Shown one piece after another: positions 5,986 through 13,329 of a stretch of DNA of 13,731 nt. The stretch covers positions 1-13,731 of the forward strand of contig CAJUBM010000077.1 in NCBI GenBank assembly GCA_910584735.1, given 5' to 3'. Below the pieces are notes generated by a model that worked only from the letters and a program-made list of their open reading frames with translations, did no database searches and was not told where the DNA came from. Source of the stretch: an uncultured Muribaculaceae bacterium (GTDB lineage Bacteria > Bacteroidota > Bacteroidia > Bacteroidales > Muribaculaceae). Both the position numbers and the translations under genes were made by a program. Each line of letters begins with the position of its first letter. The first letter of the stretch is position 1.

Positions 5986-7191
5986 ATGAACATTTACGAC
6001 CTACGGCGGTTCGGCACCATAATTTTCATGGTGGTGACACTCGCCATGGTAGGCATATTCCTATACGTATCCAACAACCTGGTGAGCGACCTCGCCCGAC
6101 AGGAGCGCGAGCGCATGCAGATCTGGGCCGATGCCACCAAACAGATAGCCGACATTGGACAAAATCCCGATGCCGCAAGCTCATCACCCGACAACCTGGA
6201 GTTCCTGCTCAACATCATAGAGCAGAACCACACCATCCCGGTGCTGCTCACCGACAACGACGGCCACATACTCGACCACCGCAACTTCGACCTGCCCGAA
6301 CCCGCCGACCCGGAAAACCCATACGCCCTCTCGCCGGAAAACGAGCGCTTCCTGCGCCAACGCCTTTCGGCCCTGGAGAAACGCGCCAACGTAATCCACA
6401 TAATAATCTCGCCGGAGAACCTGCAACACCTCTATTACGATGACTCCAAGCTGCTGAAACGCCTCAGCTGGTACCCCTACGTGCAGCTTCTTGTGATGCT
6501 GGCCTTCATCTTAGTGGTCTACTTCGCCGTGAATTCCACGCGCCGCGCCGAACAGAACAAGGTATGGGTTGGTTTATCGAAAGAGACCGCCCACCAACTC
6601 GGCACCCCCATCTCCTCGCTCATGGCATGGATGGAACTCCTTCCCGCCTTAGGGGTAGACCCCCAGACAGTCGGCGAGATGAACAAGGACGTGACCCGCC
6701 TCTCCACAATAGCCTCGCGCTTCTCAAAGATAGGCTCGCGCCCGCAGATGGAGACAGAGGACTTCAACTCACTCGTGTTCCGCGCCACATCCTACATGTC
6801 AACGCGCATCTCCTCCCGCATAAGCCTTGACACGCACCTTTGCGACGCCCCCCTGCCGATACGCGCATCCGCCCCACTTATGGAATGGGTGATGGAGAAC
6901 CTGATAAAGAACGCCGTAGACGCCATGGAGGGCTCCGGCACCATCACCGTAACCACCGCGCTGGAGAACAACCATGCCTGCGTATCCGTCACCGACACCG
7001 GCAAAGGCATACCCCGCAAGAACCACAAGACCGTGTTCAACCCCGGCTACACTACCAAGAAGCGAGGCTGGGGCTTGGGGCTGGCTCTGGCAAAACGCAT
7101 AATCGAGCAATATCACGGCGGTCACATATTCGTGGCATGGTCCGAGCCGGGACGCGGCACCACCTTCCGCATCGAACTACCACTCAACTGA
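5986..7191 (+). CDS. membrane sensor histidine kinase
   Basis: This is a two-component sensor kinase of 401 residues. Two membrane segments (about 11-29 and 162-183) enclose a periplasmic sensor region of about 130 residues with no recognised domain. The cytoplasmic part has an H-box, KETAHQLGTPISSL, with phospho-acceptor H203, an N-box MENLIKNAVDAM at 303-314 (N305, N309), a G1 box DTGKGIP at 337-343 and a G2 box RGWGLGLALAKRI at 360-372. The HQLGTP form of the H-box is common in orphan kinases of Bacteroidota. No HAMP or PAS domain is apparent between the second membrane segment and H203. No response regulator is encoded within the window, so its partner is elsewhere. The gene starts 3 nt after the HAD phosphatase stop and shares its promoter. 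A functional link between the two is inferred only from this spacing. Confidence 0.95.
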   Translation: MNIYDLRRFGTIIFMVVTLAMVGIFLYVSNNLVSDLARQERERMQIWADATKQIADIGQNPDAASSSPDNLEFLLNIIEQNHTIPVLLTDNDGHILDHRNFDLPEPADPENPYALSPENERFLRQRLSALEKRANVIHIIISPENLQHLYYDDSKLLKRLSWYPYVQLLVMLAFILVVYFAVNSTRRAEQNKVWVGLSKETAHQLGTPISSLMAWMELLPALGVDPQTVGEMNKDVTRLSTIASRFSKIGSRPQMETEDFNSLVFRATSYMSTRISSRISLDTHLCDAPLPIRASAPLMEWVMENLIKNAVDAMEGSGTITVTTALENNHACVSVTDTGKGIPRKNHKTVFNPGYTTKKRGWGLGLALAKRIIEQYHGGHIFVAWSEPGRGTTFRIELPLN

Positions 7192-7249
7192 CCCGGGACG
7201 CCTTCCCTGACCCCATCTTTCATGCCAAGCGCCCCCCACTCCTCCCAAA

Positions 7250-7285
7250 GTCCTACCCGTCCTACAAGTCCCACTCGTCCCACCC
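7250..7285 (+). repeat. four tandem 9-base repeats, GTCCYACNN
   Basis: Four consecutive units in exact 9-base register read GTCCTACCC, GTCCTACAA, GTCCCACTC and GTCCCACCC. The preceding bases (CCTCCCAAA at 7241-7249) look like a more decayed unit. The period is a multiple of three, but the stretch is not part of any convincing reading frame. Confidence 0.75.
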
Positions 7286-7286
7286 T

Positions 7287-7320
7287 CCCTCAAAAGCTTC
7301 ACCCTCAAAAGCCTCAAAAA
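7287..7320 (+). repeat. direct repeat CCCTCAAAAGC
   Basis: CCCTCAAAAGC occurs at 7287-7297 and 7302-7312, 15 bases apart, followed by a partial third copy, CCTCAAAAA. It directly follows the 9-base tandem repeat. Confidence 0.6.
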
Positions 7321-7336
7321 AATTCACCTCCAATAG

Positions 7337-7367
7337 TTGGTTATAAAGCATTTTTTGGCTACCTTTG
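7337..7367 (+). promoter_or_regulatory. promoter of DUF177-rpmF
   Basis: TTG at 7337-7339 and TACCTTTG at 7360-7367 are separated by 20 bases, an excellent match to the Bacteroidota promoter consensus. The predicted start near 7372 gives a leader of about 85 bases before DUF177. Confidence 0.8.
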
Positions 7368-7457
7368 CACAGTTTTTTCACCCCGTGGCGCCGCCGGTCA
7401 TCAGCCAGCGGGCTTTCGGACTGTGGAAATATTTGACTATCAATAAAATACAACGAC

Positions 7458-8045
7458 ATGGGAAAATTCAGCGAATTCAAGTTGCCGCTGAAAAGCATAC
7501 CCGAAGGCGAGCAAGAATACTCCTATCATCTCGACAAACGCTTTTTCGAGAACATGGAGAGCGCCGACATACGCGATGCCGACATCAGCGTGGTGCTGAA
7601 TGTGACACACAAAAACGGTGCTTACGACCTTACGTTCCATCTATCCGGCACGGTTACGGTGGCTTGCGACCGCTGCCTTGACAACCTGGAGCTTCCCATA
7701 GATACGGAGTACCATATAATAGTCAAATACGGCGACGACTACCGCGACGATGCCGACGGATTCATCGAGATTCCCGAAAGCGACTCGTACCTGAACGTAG
7801 CCTACATGATTTACGACACCGTGGCTCTCGCCATTCCCATAAAACATGTACACCCGTTAGGGAAATGCAACCGGGCCATGTCCTCCCTCCTCAAAAAGCA
7901 CCGCGCCCACACCCCGGGCGACCCCGATGCCGACCTTGAGGACGAACTTCTTGACGAAATCGAAGCCGAGGACAACGCCGACACCGCCACCGACCCTCGC
8001 TGGGACGCCCTAAAGGGTCTCTCTTCCGAGAACAGCGCCGGATAA
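7458..8045 (+). CDS. DUF177 (YceD) family protein
   Basis: The 195-residue cytoplasmic protein belongs to the YceD/DUF177 family, which is nearly always encoded just upstream of rpmF and is linked to 23S rRNA or large-subunit maturation in other bacteria. Seen here are VTVACDRCLDNLELPI at 66-81 (C70 and C73), a later Cys in GKCNRA (C137), a strongly acidic segment at about 156-175 and the C-terminal DPRWDALKGL typical of Bacteroidota members. The gene begins the growth block: rpmF follows after 62 nt with no terminator between. It is read from the consensus promoter at 7337-7367. There is no Shine-Dalgarno sequence before the ATG; the leader is A-rich, as usual in this phylum. Confidence 0.9.
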   Translation: MGKFSEFKLPLKSIPEGEQEYSYHLDKRFFENMESADIRDADISVVLNVTHKNGAYDLTFHLSGTVTVACDRCLDNLELPIDTEYHIIVKYGDDYRDDADGFIEIPESDSYLNVAYMIYDTVALAIPIKHVHPLGKCNRAMSSLLKKHRAHTPGDPDADLEDELLDEIEAEDNADTATDPRWDALKGLSSENSAG

Positions 8046-8107
8046 GAGGCCGATGACTCGTAAGATTCCAACCGAAAAAGAAATAACAAGATAAAGATAC
8101 AACAACA

Positions 8108-8293
8108 ATGGCACATCCTAAAAGAAGACAATCCAAGACCCGCACTGCCAAACGTCGCACCCATGACAAGGCAGTTATGCCCACCCTGGCTCTTTGCCCC
8201 AACTGCGGTGCATGGCACGTGTACCACTGCGTATGCCCCGAATGTGGCTACTATCGTGGCAAAATAGCCATCGAAAAAGACGCCGTTGTCTAA
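8108..8293 (+). CDS. rpmF: 50S ribosomal protein L32
   Basis: This is a small structural protein of the large ribosomal subunit, 61 residues. The N-terminal half is very basic, starting MAHPKRRQSKTRTAKRR, and is followed by a zinc-ribbon with Cys pairs at C30/C33 and C43/C46 and one extra Cys at 41. This is therefore the zinc-binding form of L32. The C-terminal YYRGK is also typical. The position after DUF177 and before fabH is the conserved context. The start is fixed by the MAHPKRR beginning, preceded by an ACAACAACA leader rather than a Shine-Dalgarno sequence. Confidence 0.97.
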   Translation: MAHPKRRQSKTRTAKRRTHDKAVMPTLALCPNCGAWHVYHCVCPECGYYRGKIAIEKDAVV

Positions 8294-8301
8294 AATCCCG
8301 C

Positions 8302-8318
8302 CTTTCCCGCAGGGAAAG
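8302..8318 (+). promoter_or_regulatory. short hairpin after rpmF
   Basis: CTTTCCC and GGGAAAG are perfect 7-bp arms with a GCA loop, starting 9 bases after the rpmF stop codon. No T tract follows, so it is more likely an RNA-stability or processing structure than a terminator; this reading is inference. Confidence 0.45.
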
Positions 8319-8348
8319 TCTCCCTCCCACCGCGTTTAGACCCTATGC

Positions 8349-8377
8349 TTCCCCGCGCCGTAAAAACGGCCGGGGAA
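8349..8377 (+). promoter_or_regulatory. GC-rich hairpin between rpmF and fabH
   Basis: TTCCCCGCGCCGT and ACGGCCGGGGAA pair over 12 bp with one bulged C and an AAAA loop. It lies 60 bases before fabH. The stem is as stable as a terminator stem, but the following bases (CAAAATCGG) are not T-rich. It could be an attenuator or transcript-end structure between the ribosomal and fatty-acid genes. Confidence 0.5.
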
Positions 8378-8436
8378 CAAAATCGGTCTTAACGGGGTTA
8401 ATCTCATATACTCACCGACAACTGTAACCTACAGAT

Positions 8437-9420
8437 ATGCTCAACGCAAAAATTTCAGGCATCGCGTCTTATGTGCCGGACGACATTCTTGACAACGAGA
8501 TGCTGTCGAAAATGGTCGACACCAACGATGAGTGGATTACCACCCGCGTAGGTATCAAAGAGCGCCGTATCCTCAAGGAGGACGTCGGCTCGTCCTTTAT
8601 GGGAATCAAGGCTGTAAAGAAACTTCTTGAAGAAACCGCCACCCCGGCTGAAGACGTGGAACTCCTGATTTGCGCCACCTCTAATCCAGACTACCGCTTC
8701 CCCTCCACAGGCTCGATAATATGCGAGGGCGCAGGACTCAAAAACGCATACGCCTACGACATACAGGCGGCATGTGCAGGTTTTATCGTAGCCCTCGAAG
8801 ATGCCGCCGCCTATGTGAAGAGCGGCCTCAGAAAGAAAGTCATAGTGGTCGCCACAGAAAAAATGTCCTCCATGGTGAACTACAACGACCGCGCCACATG
8901 CCCCCTGTTCGGCGACGGCGCCGCATGCGTCCTGGTAGAACCCACCACCGAGGAGGGCGTAGGTGTAATCGATGCCGTGTTCCATGTTGACGGACGCGGC
9001 CTTGAGCACCTCGTAATGTGGGGAGGCGGCTCGGCCAAACCCACAACACAGCAGACACTTGACAACGGCGACCACTACCTTTTCCAGGACGGACGCAACG
9101 TCTACAAGAACGCCGTAACCGACATGTACACCGCAACGGTGGACGTGCTGAACCGCAACGGCCTCACAGCCGAGACTATAGACTACCTCGTGCCGCACCA
9201 GGCCAATCTGCGCATAATCGAGGCCGTGGGCTCACGCGCCAAGATTCCCGCAGAGAAAGTGCTTGTGAACATCCAGCACTATGGCAACACATCGGCCGCG
9301 TCAATCCCCCTGTGTCTGGACGAATACAAAGACAAGCTCAAGAAAGGGGACAAAATAATCCTCACCGCCTTCGGCGCCGGATTCACCTGGGGTTCCATGT
9401 ACCTGGTATGGGACATGTAA
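8437..9420 (+). CDS. fabH: beta-ketoacyl-ACP synthase III (FabH)
   Basis: FabH condenses acetyl-CoA (or another short acyl-CoA) with malonyl-ACP to start fatty-acid synthesis in the cytoplasm. The protein is 327 residues, normal for the family. The Cys-His-Asn triad is visible: C113 in QAACAGF, H254 in VPHQANLRI and N284 in HYGNTSAAS. The N-terminal ITTRVGIKERR and the C-terminal AFGAGFTWGS are also diagnostic. It lies 143 nt after rpmF, with two hairpins between them. plsX, which often stands between rpmF and fabH in other bacteria, is absent. No clear promoter box was seen just upstream, so it may depend on the promoter at 7337-7367. A terminator follows at 9469-9501. Confidence 0.96.
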   Translation: MLNAKISGIASYVPDDILDNEMLSKMVDTNDEWITTRVGIKERRILKEDVGSSFMGIKAVKKLLEETATPAEDVELLICATSNPDYRFPSTGSIICEGAGLKNAYAYDIQAACAGFIVALEDAAAYVKSGLRKKVIVVATEKMSSMVNYNDRATCPLFGDGAACVLVEPTTEEGVGVIDAVFHVDGRGLEHLVMWGGGSAKPTTQQTLDNGDHYLFQDGRNVYKNAVTDMYTATVDVLNRNGLTAETIDYLVPHQANLRIIEAVGSRAKIPAEKVLVNIQHYGNTSAASIPLCLDEYKDKLKKGDKIILTAFGAGFTWGSMYLVWDM

Positions 9421-9468
9421 TCTCATAAACATCCCCTTTCCACACCAAGCCATAACTTTTTTGCACAG

Positions 9469-9501
9469 AATAGCATCTTTTCAGGTGCTATTTTTGTTTT
9501 T
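9469..9501 (+). terminator. intrinsic terminator after fabH
   Basis: AATAGCATC (9469-9477) and GGTGCTATT (9484-9492) pair over 9 bp with one G-T pair and a 6-base loop. They are followed by a run of T interrupted by a single G (9493-9501). It is placed 48 bases after the fabH stop. Confidence 0.8.
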
Positions 9502-9555
9502 ATCCAAGAGGCAGATACAGCCTCTCTGACAACAGCCCCATTAACAACATACCTT

Positions 9556-10440
9556 ATGGAACATAAAGCAGGATTTGTAAATATCGTAGGCAACCCCAAC
9601 GTAGGGAAGTCAACCCTTATGAACGACCTCGTAGGTGAACGCGTGAGCATCATCACCTCCAAGGCCCAGACCACGCGCCACCGCATAACCGGGATTGTGA
9701 ACACACCCGACTACCAGATTGTATTCTCCGACACCCCTGGTGTGCTTAAGCCCAACTATAAACTGCAGGAGTCGATGCTGAACTTCTCGGAGGGTGCGCT
9801 GACCGATGCCGACGTCCTCCTGTACGTTACCGACGTGGTGGAGGATCCCACCAAGAACGCCGACTTCCTGGCCCGCGTGGCAAAAGAGAAAGTCCCCGTA
9901 CTTTTGGTAATCAACAAAATCGACCTCCTCAAGAACAACACCGACCTTGAAAGCATCATCACCCGCTGGAAAGAAATCCTGCCCAACGCCGAAGTGTTTC
10001 CCATCTCGGCCAAAGAGAATTTCAACACATCCAACCTGATGAACCGCATCCTCGAACTCCTCCCCGTCTCTCCCCCATATTTCGGCAAGGACGCCCTCAC
10101 CGACAAACCGGCAAGATTCTTCGTCACGGAAATCATACGCGAGAAAATCCTCCTCCACTACGACAAGGAGGTGCCCTACTCGGTAGAGGTAATCGTGGAG
10201 AAATTCGATGAGACCGAGACCAACATCCACATCATGGCCACGATATTCGTGGAACGCGACTCGCAGAAGGGCATCCTCATAGGCAAGGGTGGCGCCATGC
10301 TCAAGAAAGTAGGCACCGAAGCCCGCAAGGACATCGAGAAATTCTTCGACAAACACGTCTATTTGGAACTCTTCGTAAAGGTAGAGCCCAACTGGCGAAA
10401 CCGCGAAAACAAGCTCAAAGCCTTCGGTTATATCGAATAA
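9556..10440 (+). CDS. era: GTPase Era
   Basis: Era is an essential GTPase that binds the 3' end of 16S rRNA and checks 30S subunit maturation. The 294-residue protein has the GTP-binding motifs G1 GNPNVGKS at 12-19, G3 DTPG at 59-62, G4 NKID at 120-123 and G5 SAKE at 151-154. A C-terminal KH RNA-binding domain with GKGG at 243-246 follows. This KH domain separates it from other small GTPases. It follows fabH after 135 nt that include a terminator; no convincing promoter was found in the remaining leader (a poor TAACTTTT at 9453-9460 lies before the terminator). Its order before der supports the call. Confidence 0.97.
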   Translation: MEHKAGFVNIVGNPNVGKSTLMNDLVGERVSIITSKAQTTRHRITGIVNTPDYQIVFSDTPGVLKPNYKLQESMLNFSEGALTDADVLLYVTDVVEDPTKNADFLARVAKEKVPVLLVINKIDLLKNNTDLESIITRWKEILPNAEVFPISAKENFNTSNLMNRILELLPVSPPYFGKDALTDKPARFFVTEIIREKILLHYDKEVPYSVEVIVEKFDETETNIHIMATIFVERDSQKGILIGKGGAMLKKVGTEARKDIEKFFDKHVYLELFVKVEPNWRNRENKLKAFGYIE

Positions 10441-10491
10441 AGTTCCCGGCGCCGGAAGCAGCCCCGAACGTAGGGCCGAGGCTCCGGGCGC

Positions 10492-10522
10492 TTGGAGAAT
10501 TAACAAATTTAACTTAACTTTG
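10492..10522 (+). promoter_or_regulatory. promoter of der
   Basis: TTG at 10492-10494 and TAACTTTG at 10515-10522 are separated by 20 bases, matching the Bacteroidota consensus. The predicted transcript starts near 10527, leaving a leader of about 58 bases before der. GC-rich, partly self-complementary DNA at 10449-10491 just upstream might end the era transcript, but its pairing is imperfect. Confidence 0.75.
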
Positions 10523-10584
10523 CAGAACAAAAGGGACATAACATCCCGACTTACAACTGATTCGCAACAACACCGAATAATCAT

Positions 10585-11901
10585 ATGAGCCAGCTCGTAG
10601 CTATCGTAGGACGCCCCAACGTGGGAAAGTCAACACTCTTCAACCGCCTCACCGAATCGCGCCAGGCAATCGTAGACCCCACGGCGGGCACCACACGTGA
10701 CCGCCAGTATGGAAAGGTTGACTGGAGCGGCAAAGAATTCTCAATCGTCGACACCGGCGGATGGGTTGTGAACTCCGAAGATATTTTCGAAGAGGAAATC
10801 AACAAACAGGTAGAGATAGCCATCGAGCAGGCCGACGAGGTTCTCTTCGTTGTCGATGCCATGAACGGCGTCACCGACCTTGACGACCATGTGGCCGAGA
10901 TTCTGCGCAGGTCGCGCAAGCCGGTAATCCTCGTGGCCAACAAAGTCGACTCCAACGAATGGCTCTACAACGTGCCGGAGTTCTATTCGCTGGGTCTCGG
11001 CGACCCCTATCCCGTATCAGCCGTAAGCGGCTACGGCACCGGCGACCTCCTCGATGAGATTGTAAAGAAACTTCCGGCGCCCAAGGAGGAAGAGGAGAAT
11101 CTTGACGACATCCCTAAATTCGCCATCGTGGGGCGCCCGAACGCCGGCAAGTCCTCCCTTATCAACGCCTTTATCGGCGAGGACCGACATATCGTCACCG
11201 ACATAGCAGGTACCACGCGCGATTCAATCTACACGCGCTACACCAAGTTCGGCTTCGACTTCTACCTTGTCGACACCGCCGGGATAAGGAAGAAACAGAA
11301 AGTAAACGAAGATATAGAGTATTATTCTGTAATACGCTCCATACGGGCCATCGAGGCCTCCGATGTGTGCATCCTCATGATTGACGCCACCCGAGGAATC
11401 GAGGCTCAGGACGCCAATATCTTCTCGCTGATACAGAAGAACAAGAAGGGACTGGTAGTATGCGTAAACAAATGGGACATTGCCACCGACAAGTCTCTTG
11501 AGGCACAGAAGCATTTCGAAGCCGCCATACGCAACCGCCTCGCCCCGTTCACCGACTTCCCCATAATATTCTGCTCGGCCCTTACCAAGCAGCGTATATA
11601 CAAGGTCATAGAGACCGCCGTGGAGGTCTACAAGAACCGCCGCCGCGAGGTTCCTACCTCCCAGCTTAACAAGGTAATGTCAGAGGCCATCGGCGCCTAC
11701 CCGCCTCCGGCTAACAAAGGGAAATACGTGAAAATCAAATATGTAACCCAACTGAAGGGGGCACAGGTGCCGACATTCATCTTCTTCTGCAACCTCCCCC
11801 AGTGGGTAAAAGAGCCTTACCGCCGCTACCTGGAGAACAAAATCCGAGAAAACTGGGACTTCTCCGGCACACCTGTACAGGTGTTCATGCGCGAGAAATA
11901 A
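10585..11901 (+). CDS. der: ribosome biogenesis GTPase Der (EngA)
   Basis: Der is an essential GTPase with two GTP-binding domains in tandem that acts in 50S subunit assembly. The protein is 438 residues. The first G domain has GRPNVGKS at 9-16, DTGG at 56-59 and NKVD at 119-122. The second has GRPNAGKS at 183-190, DTAG at 230-233 and NKWD at 295-298. They are joined by an acidic linker (KEEEENLDD, about 167-175). A KH-like domain occupies about 355-438 and contains PPPANKGKYVKIKYVTQ. The tandem arrangement is unique to this family. The gene has its own promoter 63 bases upstream and ends before a terminator at 11945-11975. Confidence 0.98.
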   Translation: MSQLVAIVGRPNVGKSTLFNRLTESRQAIVDPTAGTTRDRQYGKVDWSGKEFSIVDTGGWVVNSEDIFEEEINKQVEIAIEQADEVLFVVDAMNGVTDLDDHVAEILRRSRKPVILVANKVDSNEWLYNVPEFYSLGLGDPYPVSAVSGYGTGDLLDEIVKKLPAPKEEEENLDDIPKFAIVGRPNAGKSSLINAFIGEDRHIVTDIAGTTRDSIYTRYTKFGFDFYLVDTAGIRKKQKVNEDIEYYSVIRSIRAIEASDVCILMIDATRGIEAQDANIFSLIQKNKKGLVVCVNKWDIATDKSLEAQKHFEAAIRNRLAPFTDFPIIFCSALTKQRIYKVIETAVEVYKNRRREVPTSQLNKVMSEAIGAYPPPANKGKYVKIKYVTQLKGAQVPTFIFFCNLPQWVKEPYRRYLENKIRENWDFSGTPVQVFMREK

Positions 11902-11944
11902 AAGACTTTGCAGAGGCCACGTATTTTTTACAAACCGTTAACAT

Positions 11945-11975
11945 CGGTGGGCTAAAGATATGCCCACCGTTTTTT
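11945..11975 (+). terminator. intrinsic terminator of der
   Basis: CGGTGGGC (11945-11952) and GCCCACCG (11962-11969) are perfect 8-bp GC-rich arms around a 9-base loop, followed by six T residues (11970-11975). It lies 43 bases after the der stop and runs directly into the recA promoter. Confidence 0.88.
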
Positions 11976-11976
11976 G

Positions 11977-11984
11977 TAACTTTG
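11977..11984 (+). promoter_or_regulatory. promoter -7 box of recA
   Basis: TAACTTTG matches the Bacteroidota -7 consensus exactly and is followed by CAG, as at der. It begins one base after the T tract of the der terminator. No TTG occurs 19-21 bases upstream, where the terminator loop lies (TAAAG instead), so the -33 element is poor. The leader before recA is about 78 bases. No SOS-type operator was recognised. Confidence 0.7.
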
Positions 11985-12067
11985 CAGTGAAGTCGAAAAA
12001 GGCATCCCACGGAAGCTGATACAGACATATTTATTCCCGAAACAAAAACCGACACTCCCATAAAATA

Positions 12068-13270
12068 ATGGCAAAGAAAGCTACGATAAAGAAGTCAGCC
12101 ACGCCTACCGACCCCAAGGAGGCCCGTCTGAACGCCCTTACCCAGGCACTCAACAATATAGAGAAGGACTATGGCCGAGGCGCCATCATGAAACTCGGCG
12201 ACCAGACGGTTGAGCCTGTAGAGGTAATCCCCTCAGGCTCGATCGGCCTGAACTACGCCCTCGGTACCGGGGGGTATCCTCGTGGCCGAATCATCGAGAT
12301 ATACGGCCCGGAATCATCGGGTAAAACCACCCTGGCCCTCCACGCCATAGCCGAGGCTCAGAAAAAAGGGGGCATAGCGGCCATGATTGACGCAGAGCAT
12401 GCCTTCGACCGCTTCTATGCCGAGAACCTCGGGGTAGACGTGGCAAACCTGCTCTTCTCCCAGCCCGACAACGGCGAACAGGCCCTTGAGATTGCCGAAC
12501 AGCTTATACGCTCGTCGGCCATAGACATCCTCGTGGTTGACTCCGTAGCGGCCCTCACCCCCAAAAGCGAAATCGAAGGGGATATGGGGGAACGCAGCGT
12601 GGGCCTGCAGGCACGACTTATGTCGCAGGCCATGCGCAAACTCACCGGCACCATAGCCCGCACCAACACGGTGTGTATCTTCATCAACCAGCTGCGCGAG
12701 AAGATAGGCGCGATGTTCGGCCCCTCCGAGACCACCACCGGCGGCAACGCCCTGAAATTCTATGCCTCAGTGCGTATCGACGTCCGCCCCTCCACCTCCA
12801 TAAAGGACGGCGAGAAGATTCTCGGCAAACTCACCAAGGTGAAGATTGTTAAAAACAAGGTGGCCCCCCCGTTCAAACGCGCCGAATTCGACATAATGTT
12901 CGGCGAAGGCATATCCAAGGCCGGGGAAATCATCGACCTGGGCGTGGAATACGGCATAATTAAGAAGTCCGGCTCATGGTTCTCCTACAACGACTCCAAA
13001 CTGGCCCAGGGACGCGATGCCGCCAAACAGGTAATCCTCGACAATCCCGAACTGGCCGAAGAACTCGAAGCCAAGATTATGGCCGCCCTCGCATCACCCG
13101 TAGAACCTAAAAAGAAACCCATCCTTAAAAAGAACGCCAAGGGCGCCGACAACGCTCCCGAGGAAGAGGCCGTGACGGACAATGACATGCCCGACACTCC
13201 CGACATGGAAGAACTCGACTTCGATGCCGATCTGCCCGATGATGATTTCACCTTGGAGGAGGACATCTGA
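12068..13270 (+). CDS. recA: recombinase RecA
   Basis: RecA forms filaments on single-stranded DNA and catalyses strand exchange in recombinational repair. The 400-residue protein shows Walker A GPESSGKT at 80-87, the catalytic Glu in DAEHAFD (E110), Walker B ILVVDS at 154-159, the L1 region EIEGDMGERSVGLQARLMSQ at 168-187 and the L2 region INQLREKIGAMFGPSETTTGG at 206-226. The core ends near residue 340. The remaining 55-60 residues are longer than the E. coli tail (353 residues in total). A Lys-rich patch (348-358) is followed by 40 residues with 19 Asp/Glu and no Lys or Arg. Acidic RecA tails restrain DNA binding in studied species, so this one probably does too. The gene has its own -7 box, and no terminator was seen before the small lipoprotein gene. 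Confidence 0.98.
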   Translation: MAKKATIKKSATPTDPKEARLNALTQALNNIEKDYGRGAIMKLGDQTVEPVEVIPSGSIGLNYALGTGGYPRGRIIEIYGPESSGKTTLALHAIAEAQKKGGIAAMIDAEHAFDRFYAENLGVDVANLLFSQPDNGEQALEIAEQLIRSSAIDILVVDSVAALTPKSEIEGDMGERSVGLQARLMSQAMRKLTGTIARTNTVCIFINQLREKIGAMFGPSETTTGGNALKFYASVRIDVRPSTSIKDGEKILGKLTKVKIVKNKVAPPFKRAEFDIMFGEGISKAGEIIDLGVEYGIIKKSGSWFSYNDSKLAQGRDAAKQVILDNPELAEELEAKIMAALASPVEPKKKPILKKNAKGADNAPEEEAVTDNDMPDTPDMEELDFDADLPDDDFTLEEDI

Positions 13271-13329
13271 TTCCATCCGGCACCACGGGATTGAGACTTA
13301 TCTGATAACTATTTTCAACAAATCATATT

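Larger units (their letters stand above)
7192..7457. other. spacer between the histidine kinase and DUF177 genes
   Basis: This 266-base spacer holds no gene that I can support. Its left half is a C-rich strand with degenerate 9-base and 15-base repeats (7250-7320). Its right half carries a consensus promoter at 7337-7367 and a leader of about 85 bases before the DUF177 start at 7458. No intrinsic terminator for the histidine kinase was found. Confidence 0.7.

Noticed and set aside
7250..7320. Possible CRISPR array in the short repeats
   Set aside because: The units are only 9-11 bases, contiguous or nearly so, with no spacers of constant length and no cas gene nearby.
7222..7446. A 74-codon plus-strand open frame across the repeat-rich spacer
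   Set aside because: Its product is a low-complexity Pro/Ser/Thr chain made by the short repeats, and it runs through the DUF177 promoter. It is not a credible gene.
10449..10491. GC-rich, partly self-complementary DNA after era as an intrinsic terminator
   Set aside because: Pairing needs bulges on both arms and no T tract follows, so I mention it only as a weak possibility under the der promoter.
9610..10584. A 324-codon open frame on the minus strand opposite era
   Set aside because: It lies opposite a complete, motif-perfect era gene. Its translation is rich in Val, Gly and aromatic residues without any recognisable domain, as expected from reading a GC-rich gene backwards.
12014..12024. 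Short palindrome CTGATACAG as a LexA/SOS box ahead of recA
   Set aside because: The CTG and CAG halves are 3 bases apart, not the 10 needed for an E. coli type box, and it lies downstream of the predicted transcription start.
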